DNA from: Glycomyces albidus
Lineage (GTDB): Bacteria > Actinomycetota > Actinomycetes > Mycobacteriales > Micromonosporaceae
Length of the DNA: 64,000 nucleotides
NCBI RefSeq assembly: GCF_009451885.1
Contig: NZ_WIAO01000006.1
Span: 62,001-126,000, forward strand
Reading direction: 5' to 3'
The notes below the pieces were generated by a model. That model was not told where the DNA came from. It searched no databases and saw only the letters and a list, made by a program, of their open reading frames with translations. The position numbers were made by a program, and so were the translations under genes. Shown one piece after another: positions 51,338 to 59,163 of the stretch. How positions within the stretch are numbered: the stretch's first letter is position 1; every line of letters begins with the position of its first letter.

Positions 51338-52685
51338 CGGATGCCTCCCTGAGGTCGGCGCCGGCGGCGGCGAGGTCCTTCGCAAGCGTCTCGGTGTCGG
51401 CGGTGCGGAGTTCTCCGTCGGCGACGACGGTGGCGCCGGCGACGGTGAGGAGCCGCAGCGGCGCGGCCGGGCCGAGGACGAGGGCCGTCACGGGGTCGGC
51501 GATCCCGGCGTGGCCGATGCCGGTGAGATCCCAGAGGGCGATGTCGCCCTGCTTGCCGACCTCGAGGGATCCGATCTCGGCGTCGCGGCCGAGGACCCGG
51601 GCGCCGCCGAGGGTGGCGAGGCGCAGCGCGGTGCGCGCGTCCATGGCGTGGGGGCCGTGGAGCTGCCTGGCGGTGTAGGTCGCCTGCCGCAGCTCCTCCC
51701 CCAGGTGCCCGGCCTCCTGACTCGCGGCGCCGTCGACGCCGAGGCCCACCGGGATGCCCGCGGCGAGCATGGCCGGGACGTCGGCGAGGCCGGTTCCCAA
51801 GCGTGCGTTGGAGGACGGGCAGTGCGCGACGCCGGTGCCGGCCGCGCCGAGGCGGGCCCGGGACCGGTCGTCGAGGTGCACCGCGTGGGCGAGCCACGCG
51901 TCGTCGGCGAGCCACCCGACCCGGTCCATGTACTCGACGGGGTCGCAGCCGTGGACCGCGGCGCAGAACTCGGCCTCGTCGACGGTCTCGCACAGGTGCG
52001 TGTGGAGCCGCACGCCCTTGTCGCGGGCGAGCGCCGCGGACTCGCGCAGCAGCTCCGTGGAGACCGAGAACGGCGAGCAGGGCGCGACGGCGATGCGCAG
52101 CATCGAGCCGGGGGCCGGGTCGTGGTGGCGGTCGACGGCCTCCGCGGTGGCCGCGAGCGCGGCGTCGAGGTCCTCCACGATGCGGTCGGGCGGCAGGCCG
52201 CCGTCGGCGACGCCGCGGTCCATGGACCCGCGGGCGAGGTGGAGCCGGACCCCGATCCGGGCGGCGGCCGCGATCTGGACGTCGACGAGTTCTGCCGCCT
52301 GGCCGTCCGGGTAGACGTAGTGGTGGTCGGCGGCGGTGGTGCAGCCGGAGAGGGCGAGCCAGGCGAGCCCCGCGGTGTTGGCGGCGGCGACGTGCCCGGG
52401 GCGGATGCGGCCCCAGACCGGGTAGAGCTCGACGAGCCATTCGAAGAGCGTGTGGTCGGTCGCGTATCCCCTGGTGGCCCATTGGTAGAGGTGGTGGTGG
52501 GTGTTGACGAGGCCGGGCGTGGCGAGGCAGCCGGTCCCGTCGATGCGGCGGGCGCCGTCGACGTGCGGGGCGGGGCCGGCGCCGACGGCGGTGATGACGC
52601 CGTCCTCGACCACGACGTGCCCGGAGGCGTGTTCGGGGCCGGCGACCGTCACCACGGCTGCGTTGTCGATCACTATCGCGCCCAT
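51330..52685 (-). CDS. 8-oxoguanine/guanine-type deaminase (amidohydrolase)
   Basis: A 451-residue COG0402 amidohydrolase with the metal motif NTHHHLYQW, then HTHLCET, AHAVHLDD, HCPSSNARL and LGVDGAASQEAG. These match 8-oxoguanine deaminase and related aminohydrolases that release ammonia from guanine-like or triazine rings. In this cluster it would feed guanine-derived material into xanthine or urate. The ATG follows GGAG at nine bases. It overlaps the next subunit gene by eight bases. Exact substrate is uncertain. Confidence 0.88.
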   Translation of the reverse strand: MGAIVIDNAAVVTVAGPEHASGHVVVEDGVITAVGAGPAPHVDGARRIDGTGCLATPGLVNTHHHLYQWATRGYATDHTLFEWLVELYPVWGRIRPGHVAAANTAGLAWLALSGCTTAADHHYVYPDGQAAELVDVQIAAAARIGVRLHLARGSMDRGVADGGLPPDRIVEDLDAALAATAEAVDRHHDPAPGSMLRIAVAPCSPFSVSTELLRESAALARDKGVRLHTHLCETVDEAEFCAAVHGCDPVEYMDRVGWLADDAWLAHAVHLDDRSRARLGAAGTGVAHCPSSNARLGTGLADVPAMLAAGIPVGLGVDGAASQEAGHLGEELRQATYTARQLHGPHAMDARTALRLATLGGARVLGRDAEIGSLEVGKQGDIALWDLTGIGHAGIADPVTALVLGPAAPLRLLTVAGATVVADGELRTADTETLAKDLAAAGADLREASDA

Positions 52686-52779
52686 CGCGCACGCTCCGGG
52701 GTCGGATTGTCACACCCGGTCGGCAGGCTTGGAGCCGCTGCCGAACCGAATACGGAAGGAGGTGAGGGAATGTCGTGAC

Positions 52780-53244
52780 TCATCGGGGTTCACCAGCCAG
52801 GCCGGCGGCGGCCGTGTGGACGGCGTCGATGATCTTCTCGTAGCCGGTGCAGCGGCACAGGTTCCCTGCGAGGGCTTCCCGGATGTCCAGATCGGACGGG
52901 TCGCCGTTGCGGCCGAGGAGGTCGGCGACGGAGACGAGGAGCCCGGGGGTGCAGAAGCCGCATTGGACCGCGCCGCACTGGACGAACGCGTCGCGGACGG
53001 GGCGCGGCACGGCGCCGACGACGGTCTTCACGTCGCGGCCCTCGCACTGGGCGGTCGCGACCAGGCACGAGCAGACCGGAGCGCCGTCGAGCAGGACCGT
53101 GCAGGACCCGCATTCGCCCTGTTCGCAGGCGTTCTTGGAGCCGGTGCGGCCGAGCCGGTCGCGGAGGGTGGCCAGGAGGCTCTCGCCGGGCCGGTCGATC
53201 TCGGCCGCGACGTCGGCGCCGTCGACGCGCATGGTCACTTTCAT
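52780..53244 (-). CDS. xanthine dehydrogenase iron-sulfur subunit
   Basis: The 154-residue electron-transfer subunit carries both [2Fe-2S] sites: CEQGECGSCTVLLDGAPVCSC (plant-ferredoxin type, Cys40-Cys60) and CGFCTPG with CRCTGY. It passes electrons from the molybdenum centre to FAD. Its start overlaps the stop of the FAD subunit gene by four bases. It is followed by a 94-base gap before the deaminase gene. Confidence 0.95.
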   Translation of the reverse strand: MKVTMRVDGADVAAEIDRPGESLLATLRDRLGRTGSKNACEQGECGSCTVLLDGAPVCSCLVATAQCEGRDVKTVVGAVPRPVRDAFVQCGAVQCGFCTPGLLVSVADLLGRNGDPSDLDIREALAGNLCRCTGYEKIIDAVHTAAAGLAGEPR

Positions 53245-54119
53245 CGGGGGTTCCTCTCGTGCGCGGCGGTCCAGACCCGGCGCAGCGCCCGGGCGGCACA
53301 GACGGCGAGGGCGTGGCGCCGGTAGTCGGCGGTGCCGCGGACGTCGTCGATGGGCCGCGCTGCGGCGGCGACGCGGCGGCCGAACTCGTCGGCGAGCGCG
53401 TCGTCGAAGCGGCCGGGGTCGGACCACGGCAGCTCGACCGCCTCGGCGTCGGGCGCGGTGAGCGGGACGGGCCCGGCCGAGCCGATGCCGGTGCCGAGTC
53501 GGCGCGTCTCAGGGTCGAGCGCGAGCGCGAAGGAGCAGACCGCGATGACCATGGCGTTGCGGGTGCCGACCTTGAGGAACTGCTGCGGGCCTGCCGCTTT
53601 GGGGACCGTGACGGCGGTGATGAGTTCGCCGGGGCGGAGCGCGGAGCGCTTGGGGCCGAGGTAGAACTCCCCGATCGGGACGTGGCGGACGCCTTCGGTG
53701 GAGGCGATCTCGACGCTCGCACCGGTGGCCAGGAGCGGCGGGTGGGCGTCGCCGGCCGGAGAGGCGGTGGCGAGGTTGCCGCCGATGGTGCCGCGGCTGC
53801 GGATCTGCGGGGACCCCACGGTGCGGGCGGCGGCGGCCAGGCCGGGGAGGACCGCGGCGAGTTCGGCGGTGATCCGCGCGTACGGCACGCCCGAGCCGAT
53901 CCGGACGGTGTCGCCTTCGTCGGTCCAGTCGCGCAGTTCGTCGAGGCCGGTGAGGTCGAGCATCGCCTCAGGGCGGGTGAGCCGGTAGTTGACGGCGACC
54001 ATGAGGTCGGTGCCGCCGGCGACGGGGACGGCTTCGGGGTGCTCGGCGAGGAGCCGCACGGCTTCGGCCACCGCCGCGGGGCGGTGGAAGTCGAAGCGGG
54101 CCGGGGCCGCGGCGGTCAT
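53241..54119 (-). CDS. xanthine dehydrogenase FAD-binding subunit
   Basis: A 292-residue CoxM/CutM-like flavoprotein. FAD-binding loops VAGGTDLMVAVNYRL and TIGGNLATASPAGD are intact, and the C-terminal domain runs to the end (DYRRHALAVCAARAL). With the neighbouring Fe-S and Mo subunits it makes the three-part xanthine dehydrogenase. Four-base overlaps link it to uricase upstream and the Fe-S gene downstream. Confidence 0.94.
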   Translation of the reverse strand: MTAAAPARFDFHRPAAVAEAVRLLAEHPEAVPVAGGTDLMVAVNYRLTRPEAMLDLTGLDELRDWTDEGDTVRIGSGVPYARITAELAAVLPGLAAAARTVGSPQIRSRGTIGGNLATASPAGDAHPPLLATGASVEIASTEGVRHVPIGEFYLGPKRSALRPGELITAVTVPKAAGPQQFLKVGTRNAMVIAVCSFALALDPETRRLGTGIGSAGPVPLTAPDAEAVELPWSDPGRFDDALADEFGRRVAAAARPIDDVRGTADYRRHALAVCAARALRRVWTAAHERNPR

Positions 54120-54964
54120 GGCGCCTCCCTTCGGACCGCGCCCTCGATGAGCCCGTAGGGCAGGTCTCCCGCCTGGAAGACCACGCCGGGGTTGTCGAGG
54201 CCGAATCGCCCGAGGTCGAGCAGGTAGTGGTGCCGGTTCGGCAGCGACAGGCGCACTTCGCCGGCCTCGGGAACCGTCTTCAGTATGCGCTCGCCGACGG
54301 CGTAGAGGGTCTGTTGCAGCGAGAGCGAGTAGGTGTCGGCGAACGCTTCGAGGAGGGCGGCCCGGGCCGACTGGAACGCCTGGTCGTAGTCGGCGGGCGC
54401 GGTCGTGTAGTCCCAGTCGGCGGCGACCGCGGTGGCGAGGATGCGGTCGTCGGTCTCCGGGAGGGTCGTGAACTCGTTGACCAGGAAGCCGGTGAACTCG
54501 GAGTCGGTGGTGTTCAGCAGCAGCAGGTCCCGGATCCCGGCGGTGACCGCGGCCCCGGCGCCGCCGTAGGCCGCTTCGGCGGTGCGGCGCTCGCCGCCTT
54601 CGCCGCGGGTAAAGGAGTGGTCGCCGACGCGGGTCCACGGGTGCTCTTCGATGCGGACGCGCGCGTGGGTGATGGAGGGGGTGGTGTCGACGAAGTGCCG
54701 GGCGAGCCGCTCGGCGAACGCCTCGACGGCGCCGACGCCGTCCCGGGCGAGGGCGTACACGGTGTTCTTCTGCGTGTCGGTGGGGAGGACGCCGGTGTTG
54801 TCGCCGCTGTAGTGGGTGGCGTCGAGGTCGCCCGAGAGCGCGGTGTGCACGGTGAGGTCGCGGATCGCGTGGCGCGGCGTGTCGCGGTCGACGCGGACGA
54901 GCCGGACGCCGGACTTGCCGTAGCTGTTGGGTCCCAGAGTGAACCCGGGCGACGGTGCGTTCAT
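54116..54964 (-). CDS. uox: urate oxidase (uricase)
   Basis: Uricase oxidises urate to 5-hydroxyisourate using oxygen without cofactor. The 282-residue length is typical. The catalytic and signature parts are visible: YGKSGVRLVRV with the conserved Lys, YSGDNTGVLPTDTQKNTVYAL with the Thr, and the C-terminal LPNRHHYLLDL. Its ATG lies one base after the HIU hydrolase stop, so they are read together. Confidence 0.96.
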   Translation of the reverse strand: MNAPSPGFTLGPNSYGKSGVRLVRVDRDTPRHAIRDLTVHTALSGDLDATHYSGDNTGVLPTDTQKNTVYALARDGVGAVEAFAERLARHFVDTTPSITHARVRIEEHPWTRVGDHSFTRGEGGERRTAEAAYGGAGAAVTAGIRDLLLLNTTDSEFTGFLVNEFTTLPETDDRILATAVAADWDYTTAPADYDQAFQSARAALLEAFADTYSLSLQQTLYAVGERILKTVPEAGEVRLSLPNRHHYLLDLGRFGLDNPGVVFQAGDLPYGLIEGAVRREAP

Positions 54965-55288
54965 CTAGCTGCCTCGGTACGTGGAGTAGGCGAAGGGACT
55001 CAGCAGGAGCGGGACATGGTGGTGCCCGCCGGCGACGCGGAAGGCGATCTCGACCTCCGGGTAGAAGGTGTTGATCCCTCGGTCGGCGAACCAGTCGCCG
55101 GTGTCGAAGCGGAGCCGGTGCAGACCGGGTTCGGTGCGCCAGTCGGCGACGCGGCCGTCCTCGTCGGTGCGGCCCGAATGGACGACGGCGAAGACGCCGT
55201 CGCCTTCGCGGCGCAGCAGCGTCAGATGGACCCCGCCGGCGGGCCGGCCGGTGACGGCATCGAGAACGTGGGAGGAAACGGTGCTCAC
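54965..55288 (-). CDS. 5-hydroxyisourate hydrolase
   Basis: This transthyretin-like enzyme opens the unstable product of uricase. The 107-residue protein starts at GTG (STVSSHVLDAVTGRPA), shows the conserved His and Arg of SHVLD and GRVADWR, and ends with the hallmark tetrapeptide YRGS. It overlaps the OHCU decarboxylase gene by four bases. Confidence 0.96.
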   Translation of the reverse strand: MSTVSSHVLDAVTGRPAGGVHLTLLRREGDGVFAVVHSGRTDEDGRVADWRTEPGLHRLRFDTGDWFADRGINTFYPEVEIAFRVAGGHHHVPLLLSPFAYSTYRGS

Positions 55289-56019
55289 CGGGCGACCTCC
55301 CCACTCGACCGGCCGGACGCGCTCCGAGACGCGCTGCCGGGGGCGATGCCGAACGCCTTGTCGAGGCGGAGTGCGACGATCTTGCGCAGTTCGGCGCGGG
55401 CCTCGGCGCGTTCGGTCGGGTCGTCGTTGCGGAGCCGCCGCCGGGCCTCCGCGAGGATCTCCTCGGCGGTGAGGCCAGTGGCGCAGATGAGGAACACGCG
55501 GCCGAAGCGGCGCTCGTACGCGGCGTTCGCCTCGGCGAGTTCCGCCCGGACCGACTCGTCGGCGGTCATCGCCCTCGCCTGCTCGCCACGCGACCACGCC
55601 GCCTCGGTGGCTCCGGCGGGACCGCCGCTCATCGCGTCCGCCTCGCCGGTAGACCGCGCCTCGCCGTTGCCGGTCTTCCCGTCGCCGCCGGGCCGCTGGC
55701 CACGGCGTCCCTCCGCCGGGGCGTCGCCATGCCGGGCCCCGCCGCGACTGCCCGCCGGGCCGTCGCCGTCGTTCCGGGCCGGTTCAGGGCCGCTCCCGCT
55801 ACGTCCGCCGATGGGCGGGTGGGCGGCGTGCGCGGCGGCGACCTCCGCCTCGTCGAGCTCGTCGAAGCCGGCCAGCGCGGCGGCCTTCAGCGCGGCGAGC
55901 GAGCCGTAAGGCCGCCCAGTGGCGAGCTTCTCGGCCCAGGCTCGCGAGGCGCAGCAGGCGGTGAGCACCTCCATCGCGGCCTCGGGGTCCGCCGTGTTGA
56001 ACCCTCCGAGCGTCCACAT
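55285..56019 (-). CDS. OHCU decarboxylase with a low-complexity insertion
   Basis: The enzyme makes S-allantoin from 2-oxo-4-hydroxy-4-carboxy-5-ureidoimidazoline. The 244-residue protein is about 70 longer than usual. The first half has CCASRAWAEKL and the catalytic AHPPIGGR with His67. The second half has WSRGEQAR, NAAYERRFGRVFLICATG and EILAEARRRL. Between them, residues 74 to about 140 are Gly, Ala, Arg and Asp-rich and unlike the family. It is the first gene of the minus-strand purine cluster, divergent from PucR. Confidence 0.9.
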   Translation of the reverse strand: MWTLGGFNTADPEAAMEVLTACCASRAWAEKLATGRPYGSLAALKAAALAGFDELDEAEVAAAHAAHPPIGGRSGSGPEPARNDGDGPAGSRGGARHGDAPAEGRRGQRPGGDGKTGNGEARSTGEADAMSGGPAGATEAAWSRGEQARAMTADESVRAELAEANAAYERRFGRVFLICATGLTAEEILAEARRRLRNDDPTERAEARAELRKIVALRLDKAFGIAPGSASRSASGRSSGEVAR

Positions 56020-56134
56020 CGGCGCCTCCCGTTCACGTCCGGTTCTCCGCGGTGCACCCTCAGGGTCGCAGGTTTGTCGCCGCGTCGGGCAATTGAAGCC
56101 GAAACCCGAGGCAGAAGGCATTGTCGCCCGCTAT

Positions 56135-56148
56135 GAAACCTTCGTTTC
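56135..56148. promoter_or_regulatory. candidate operator between the purine cluster and pucR
   Basis: An inverted repeat gaaac-cttc-gtttc sits in the 243-base divergent region. It is the clearest symmetrical element there and could be bound by PucR or another purine-responsive regulator. Similar GAAAC blocks occur at 56101. Unproven. Confidence 0.35.
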
Positions 56149-56262
56149 CCAGTCGTTAAATGCTGGAGGATCGTCCAAAGTCCGCCCGGCCGCGGCGCTA
56201 TGGTGGCCTTATCCACCGCGTCCCGAACCCGCCTGCGAAGGCCGGACCCCCTGGGGGCCACC

Positions 56263-57921
56263 ATGCGACTCCGTACCCTGCTGCAGATGCCGGAACTGGG
56301 CCTGACCCTGGTGTCGGGCCGCCACCACCTGGACCGGGAGGTCCGCTGGGTCGTCCCGACCGACCTGCGCGACCCGCGCCGGTACCTGTCGGGCGGGGAG
56401 CTGGTGCTCACCGGGATGATGTGGCGCCGCGCCGAGCGCGACTCCGACGCGTTCGTGCGCAATCTGACCGCCGCCGGGGTGACCGCGCTGGGCGCGGGCG
56501 ACCACCCCGAGTTCCACTCGGTGCCGTCCGACCTCGTCGACGCGTGCGCGAGGCACGACCTGCCGCTGTTCGCCGTGGACGCCGAGGTCGCGTTCGCCGA
56601 GATCACCGAGCGGATCGTGCAGCGCCTGTCGGCGGGGCGCTCGGGCGACCTCGCCTCGCTCCTGGACCGGCACCGGCGGCTCATCGCCTCCGACGGGATC
56701 GGGCAGATCCTCGAGCTGATCGACCGCGAGCTCGGCATGGAGTGCCTGGTGCTGTCGCCGACCGGGCGGGCTCTGCGCGGAAGCCTCGAACTGGGCGAGA
56801 ACGAGCGCGCCGCGATCGTCGCCCGCGCGCACGCCGCCGACCGCCTGCCGCAGAAGGTGACGCTCGACCGGCACCGCTGCTACTCGGTGTTCGGCATCGG
56901 CCCCACGATCCACACGGGGCGGTTCCTGGTGGTCGGGGACGACCACACGCGGTGGCCGCCGGAGCGGCGGCTCGTCGCCGAGCAGCTCTCGGCCCTGCTC
57001 ATGCTCGAACTCGACGACCCGTCCCAGCGCCCCGCGCCGCACATCGAGCTCGTGACCGCGCTCCGCGAGGGCCGCGCCGACGAGCACCTGATGCGCTCGG
57101 CGGGCCTGCCCGCGGACGGGCCGGCCACGGTGATCGTCGCGACCGGCGGTCCCGAGGCGCTGCGGGAGGCCGTCGTCGCCGAGACCCTCCAGTTCGACTG
57201 CGTCCTGAAGGACGCCGCCGTGCGGGGCCAAGCCCGGAAAGACGGCGCACTGAACGACGGCGTACTGAAAGACGGCTCCCTCGAGGACGGCGTTCCCGAA
57301 GACGGTGCGCCGCAACCAGTTTCAGGATTCGAGGACGCGCTGCGGCCGCCGGCCGCGGCGTGGGCGACCGTCGGCGGCGAGACCGTCGCGGTCCTGACCG
57401 GACCCGGCGCCGCTCCCGGGGAGCGCGCCCGGCTCCTCGCGTGGGCGCGGCGCTGCGCCTCCGTGCTCCAGTCCGCGCACCCCGGCGGGCCGGGCGCCGT
57501 CGGCGTCGGCCTCGCCGACCCCGTCAACGCCCCCGACGGACTGCGCGGCGCCCTCGAACAGGCCCGCCACACGGCCGCGCTCGCCCAGCCGCGCCCCGGC
57601 CGCATCGAGGTCGCCGAACCCGACCACCTCGTCTCGCACCGGATGCTCCTCGCCGCCGTCCCACCCGACGTCTCCCGGGCGTTCCGCACCCGCGTGCTCG
57701 ACCCGCTCCTGGAGTACGACGCCCGGCACCGCTCCGACCTGCTGCCGACCCTGCGGCGGTTCCTCGAATGCGACGGCTCCTGGCGCCAGTGCGCCGTGAG
57801 CCTCCACGTCCACGTCAACACCGTCCGGTACCGAATGCGCCGCGTCGAAGAGCTCACCGGCCGCGACCTGCGCAATCCCCTCGACCGGATGGACCTCGCA
57901 CTGGCGGTCAGCCTGGACTGA
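56263..57921 (+). CDS. pucR: PucR-family transcriptional regulator
   Basis: PucR-type proteins activate or repress purine catabolism. The 552-residue protein has the N-terminal PucR domain (TLLQMPELGLTLVSG, then VRWVVPTDL), a central GGDEF-like regulatory region, and the C-terminal helix-turn-helix (LLPTLRRFLECDGSW, VHVNTVRYRMRRVEELTGRDL). A run of about five DG-containing repeats (KDGALNDGVLKDGSLEDG) at about 324-350 links two parts. The ATG at 56263 is preferred. It faces away from the purine genes it probably controls. Confidence 0.9.
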   Translation: MRLRTLLQMPELGLTLVSGRHHLDREVRWVVPTDLRDPRRYLSGGELVLTGMMWRRAERDSDAFVRNLTAAGVTALGAGDHPEFHSVPSDLVDACARHDLPLFAVDAEVAFAEITERIVQRLSAGRSGDLASLLDRHRRLIASDGIGQILELIDRELGMECLVLSPTGRALRGSLELGENERAAIVARAHAADRLPQKVTLDRHRCYSVFGIGPTIHTGRFLVVGDDHTRWPPERRLVAEQLSALLMLELDDPSQRPAPHIELVTALREGRADEHLMRSAGLPADGPATVIVATGGPEALREAVVAETLQFDCVLKDAAVRGQARKDGALNDGVLKDGSLEDGVPEDGAPQPVSGFEDALRPPAAAWATVGGETVAVLTGPGAAPGERARLLAWARRCASVLQSAHPGGPGAVGVGLADPVNAPDGLRGALEQARHTAALAQPRPGRIEVAEPDHLVSHRMLLAAVPPDVSRAFRTRVLDPLLEYDARHRSDLLPTLRRFLECDGSWRQCAVSLHVHVNTVRYRMRRVEELTGRDLRNPLDRMDLALAVSLD

Positions 57922-58002
57922 CCGCCCCGTCAGCGGGCGGCGCAGGGGGCGCGCCGCACCTCCCGCCGCGAAGCGGGACCATCGAAGGGGGATATTCGAA
58001 CC

Positions 58003-58590
58003 ATGGGGAACACCGCGGGGCTCGTACTCGCCGCAGGCGCCGGCAGGCGCTTCGGACAACCGAAGGCCCTCGTCCAGTACGACGGCCGCAGCCTGCTCGA
58101 CCGGGCGGTGGCGACACTGCGCGACGGCGGCTGCCGCCAGGTCCTCGCCGTGCTCGGCGCCGGGGCCGAGCAGGCGCTCTCTGCCGCTGTCGAGGCGTTC
58201 ACGCCGGTGCTCAACCGGCGCTGGGGGCAGGGGCTGTCGACATCGCTGAAAGCCGGGCTCGCCGCCGTCCCGGAACGCTACGACGGGGTCGTCGTGACCC
58301 TCGTCGACCTGCCGCACATCGAGGCCGAGGCCGTGCGGCGGCTCATCACCGCCGCCGGGGACGGAGCCACCGTCGCGATCGCCACGTACGAGGGCCGGCG
58401 CGGCCACCCGATGTACTTCGCCCGCGAGCACCTCGACCGCATCGCCGCCGGCGCGATCGGCGACCGGGGCGCCCGCGACTTCATCGCCGCGAACCCCGGC
58501 CTGGTGCGCGAGGTCGCGTGCCCGGGCGACCCGATCGACGTCGACACTCCGGCCGACCTCGCCGCGCTCCGGCACCCGAGCCACGCGTAA
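58003..58590 (+). CDS. MocA-like molybdenum cofactor nucleotidyltransferase
   Basis: A 195-residue NTP-transferase with the LAAGAGRRFGQPKAL signature, the GQGLSTSLKAGL loop, and DLPH for metal binding. MocA proteins add CMP to molybdopterin to make the cytosine dinucleotide cofactor; relatives act on GTP. Beside xanthine dehydrogenase and xdhC, a role in preparing its cofactor is likely. It follows pucR by 81 bases on the same strand. Confidence 0.88.
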   Translation: MGNTAGLVLAAGAGRRFGQPKALVQYDGRSLLDRAVATLRDGGCRQVLAVLGAGAEQALSAAVEAFTPVLNRRWGQGLSTSLKAGLAAVPERYDGVVVTLVDLPHIEAEAVRRLITAAGDGATVAIATYEGRRGHPMYFAREHLDRIAAGAIGDRGARDFIAANPGLVREVACPGDPIDVDTPADLAALRHPSHA

Positions 58591-58637
58591 CGGGACCGCG
58601 CACTGCTGCCAGCGTCGTCAGCGGTGCGCCGCACCGG

Positions 58638-59039
58638 TCAGAACCAGAGGTCGATCTCGCGCTTCGCGGACTCCTCCGAGTCCGAGGCGTGCACCAGGTT
58701 CTGCTGGTTCGACAGCGAGAAGTCGCCGCGGATCGTCCCCGGCTCGGCCTTGCGGCCGTCGGTGGCGCCGGCGAGCTTGCGCACCACCGGGATCGCCTCG
58801 TCGCCGGACACGACCAGGCTCACGAGCGGACCCGAGGTCATGAACTCCTTCAGGCCCTCGTAGTACGGGCGGCCCACGTGCTCGGCGTAGTGCGCGTCCG
58901 ACAGCGCCGCGTCCATGGTCCGCAGCCGCATCTCCTCCACGCGCAGGCCCTTGCGCTCCAGGCGGGACAGGACTTCGCCGATGAGCCCGCGCCGGACGGC
59001 GTCGGGTTTGATCAACACGAGCGTGCGCTGCTCGGCCAC
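58638..59039 (-). CDS. ndk: nucleoside diphosphate kinase
   Basis: Ndk balances nucleoside triphosphates through a phospho-His. The GTG at 59039 is chosen because a perfect AAGGAG lies six bases upstream and it gives the standard AEQRTLVLIKPDAV start and 133 residues; an ATG 13 codons earlier has no ribosome-binding site. The active-site region NQQNLVHASDSEESAKREI contains the catalytic His. It is convergent with the MocA-like gene. Confidence 0.95.
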   Translation of the reverse strand: MAEQRTLVLIKPDAVRRGLIGEVLSRLERKGLRVEEMRLRTMDAALSDAHYAEHVGRPYYEGLKEFMTSGPLVSLVVSGDEAIPVVRKLAGATDGRKAEPGTIRGDFSLSNQQNLVHASDSEESAKREIDLWF

Positions 59040-59163
59040 GAGAGACTCCTTGGAAGCGACGGGATCAGTGGCTGCCATCGTAAGGGATGTTGTGCCCGTT
59101 GCCTCACCCACGTACGATTCACCTTGAAACCCGGTTTCCCCACTTGCGGATGAGGTGTCCCAG

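Noticed and set aside
58622-58636. Small 6-bp hairpin between the MocA-like gene and ndk
   Set aside because: Too short to list as a terminator on its own.
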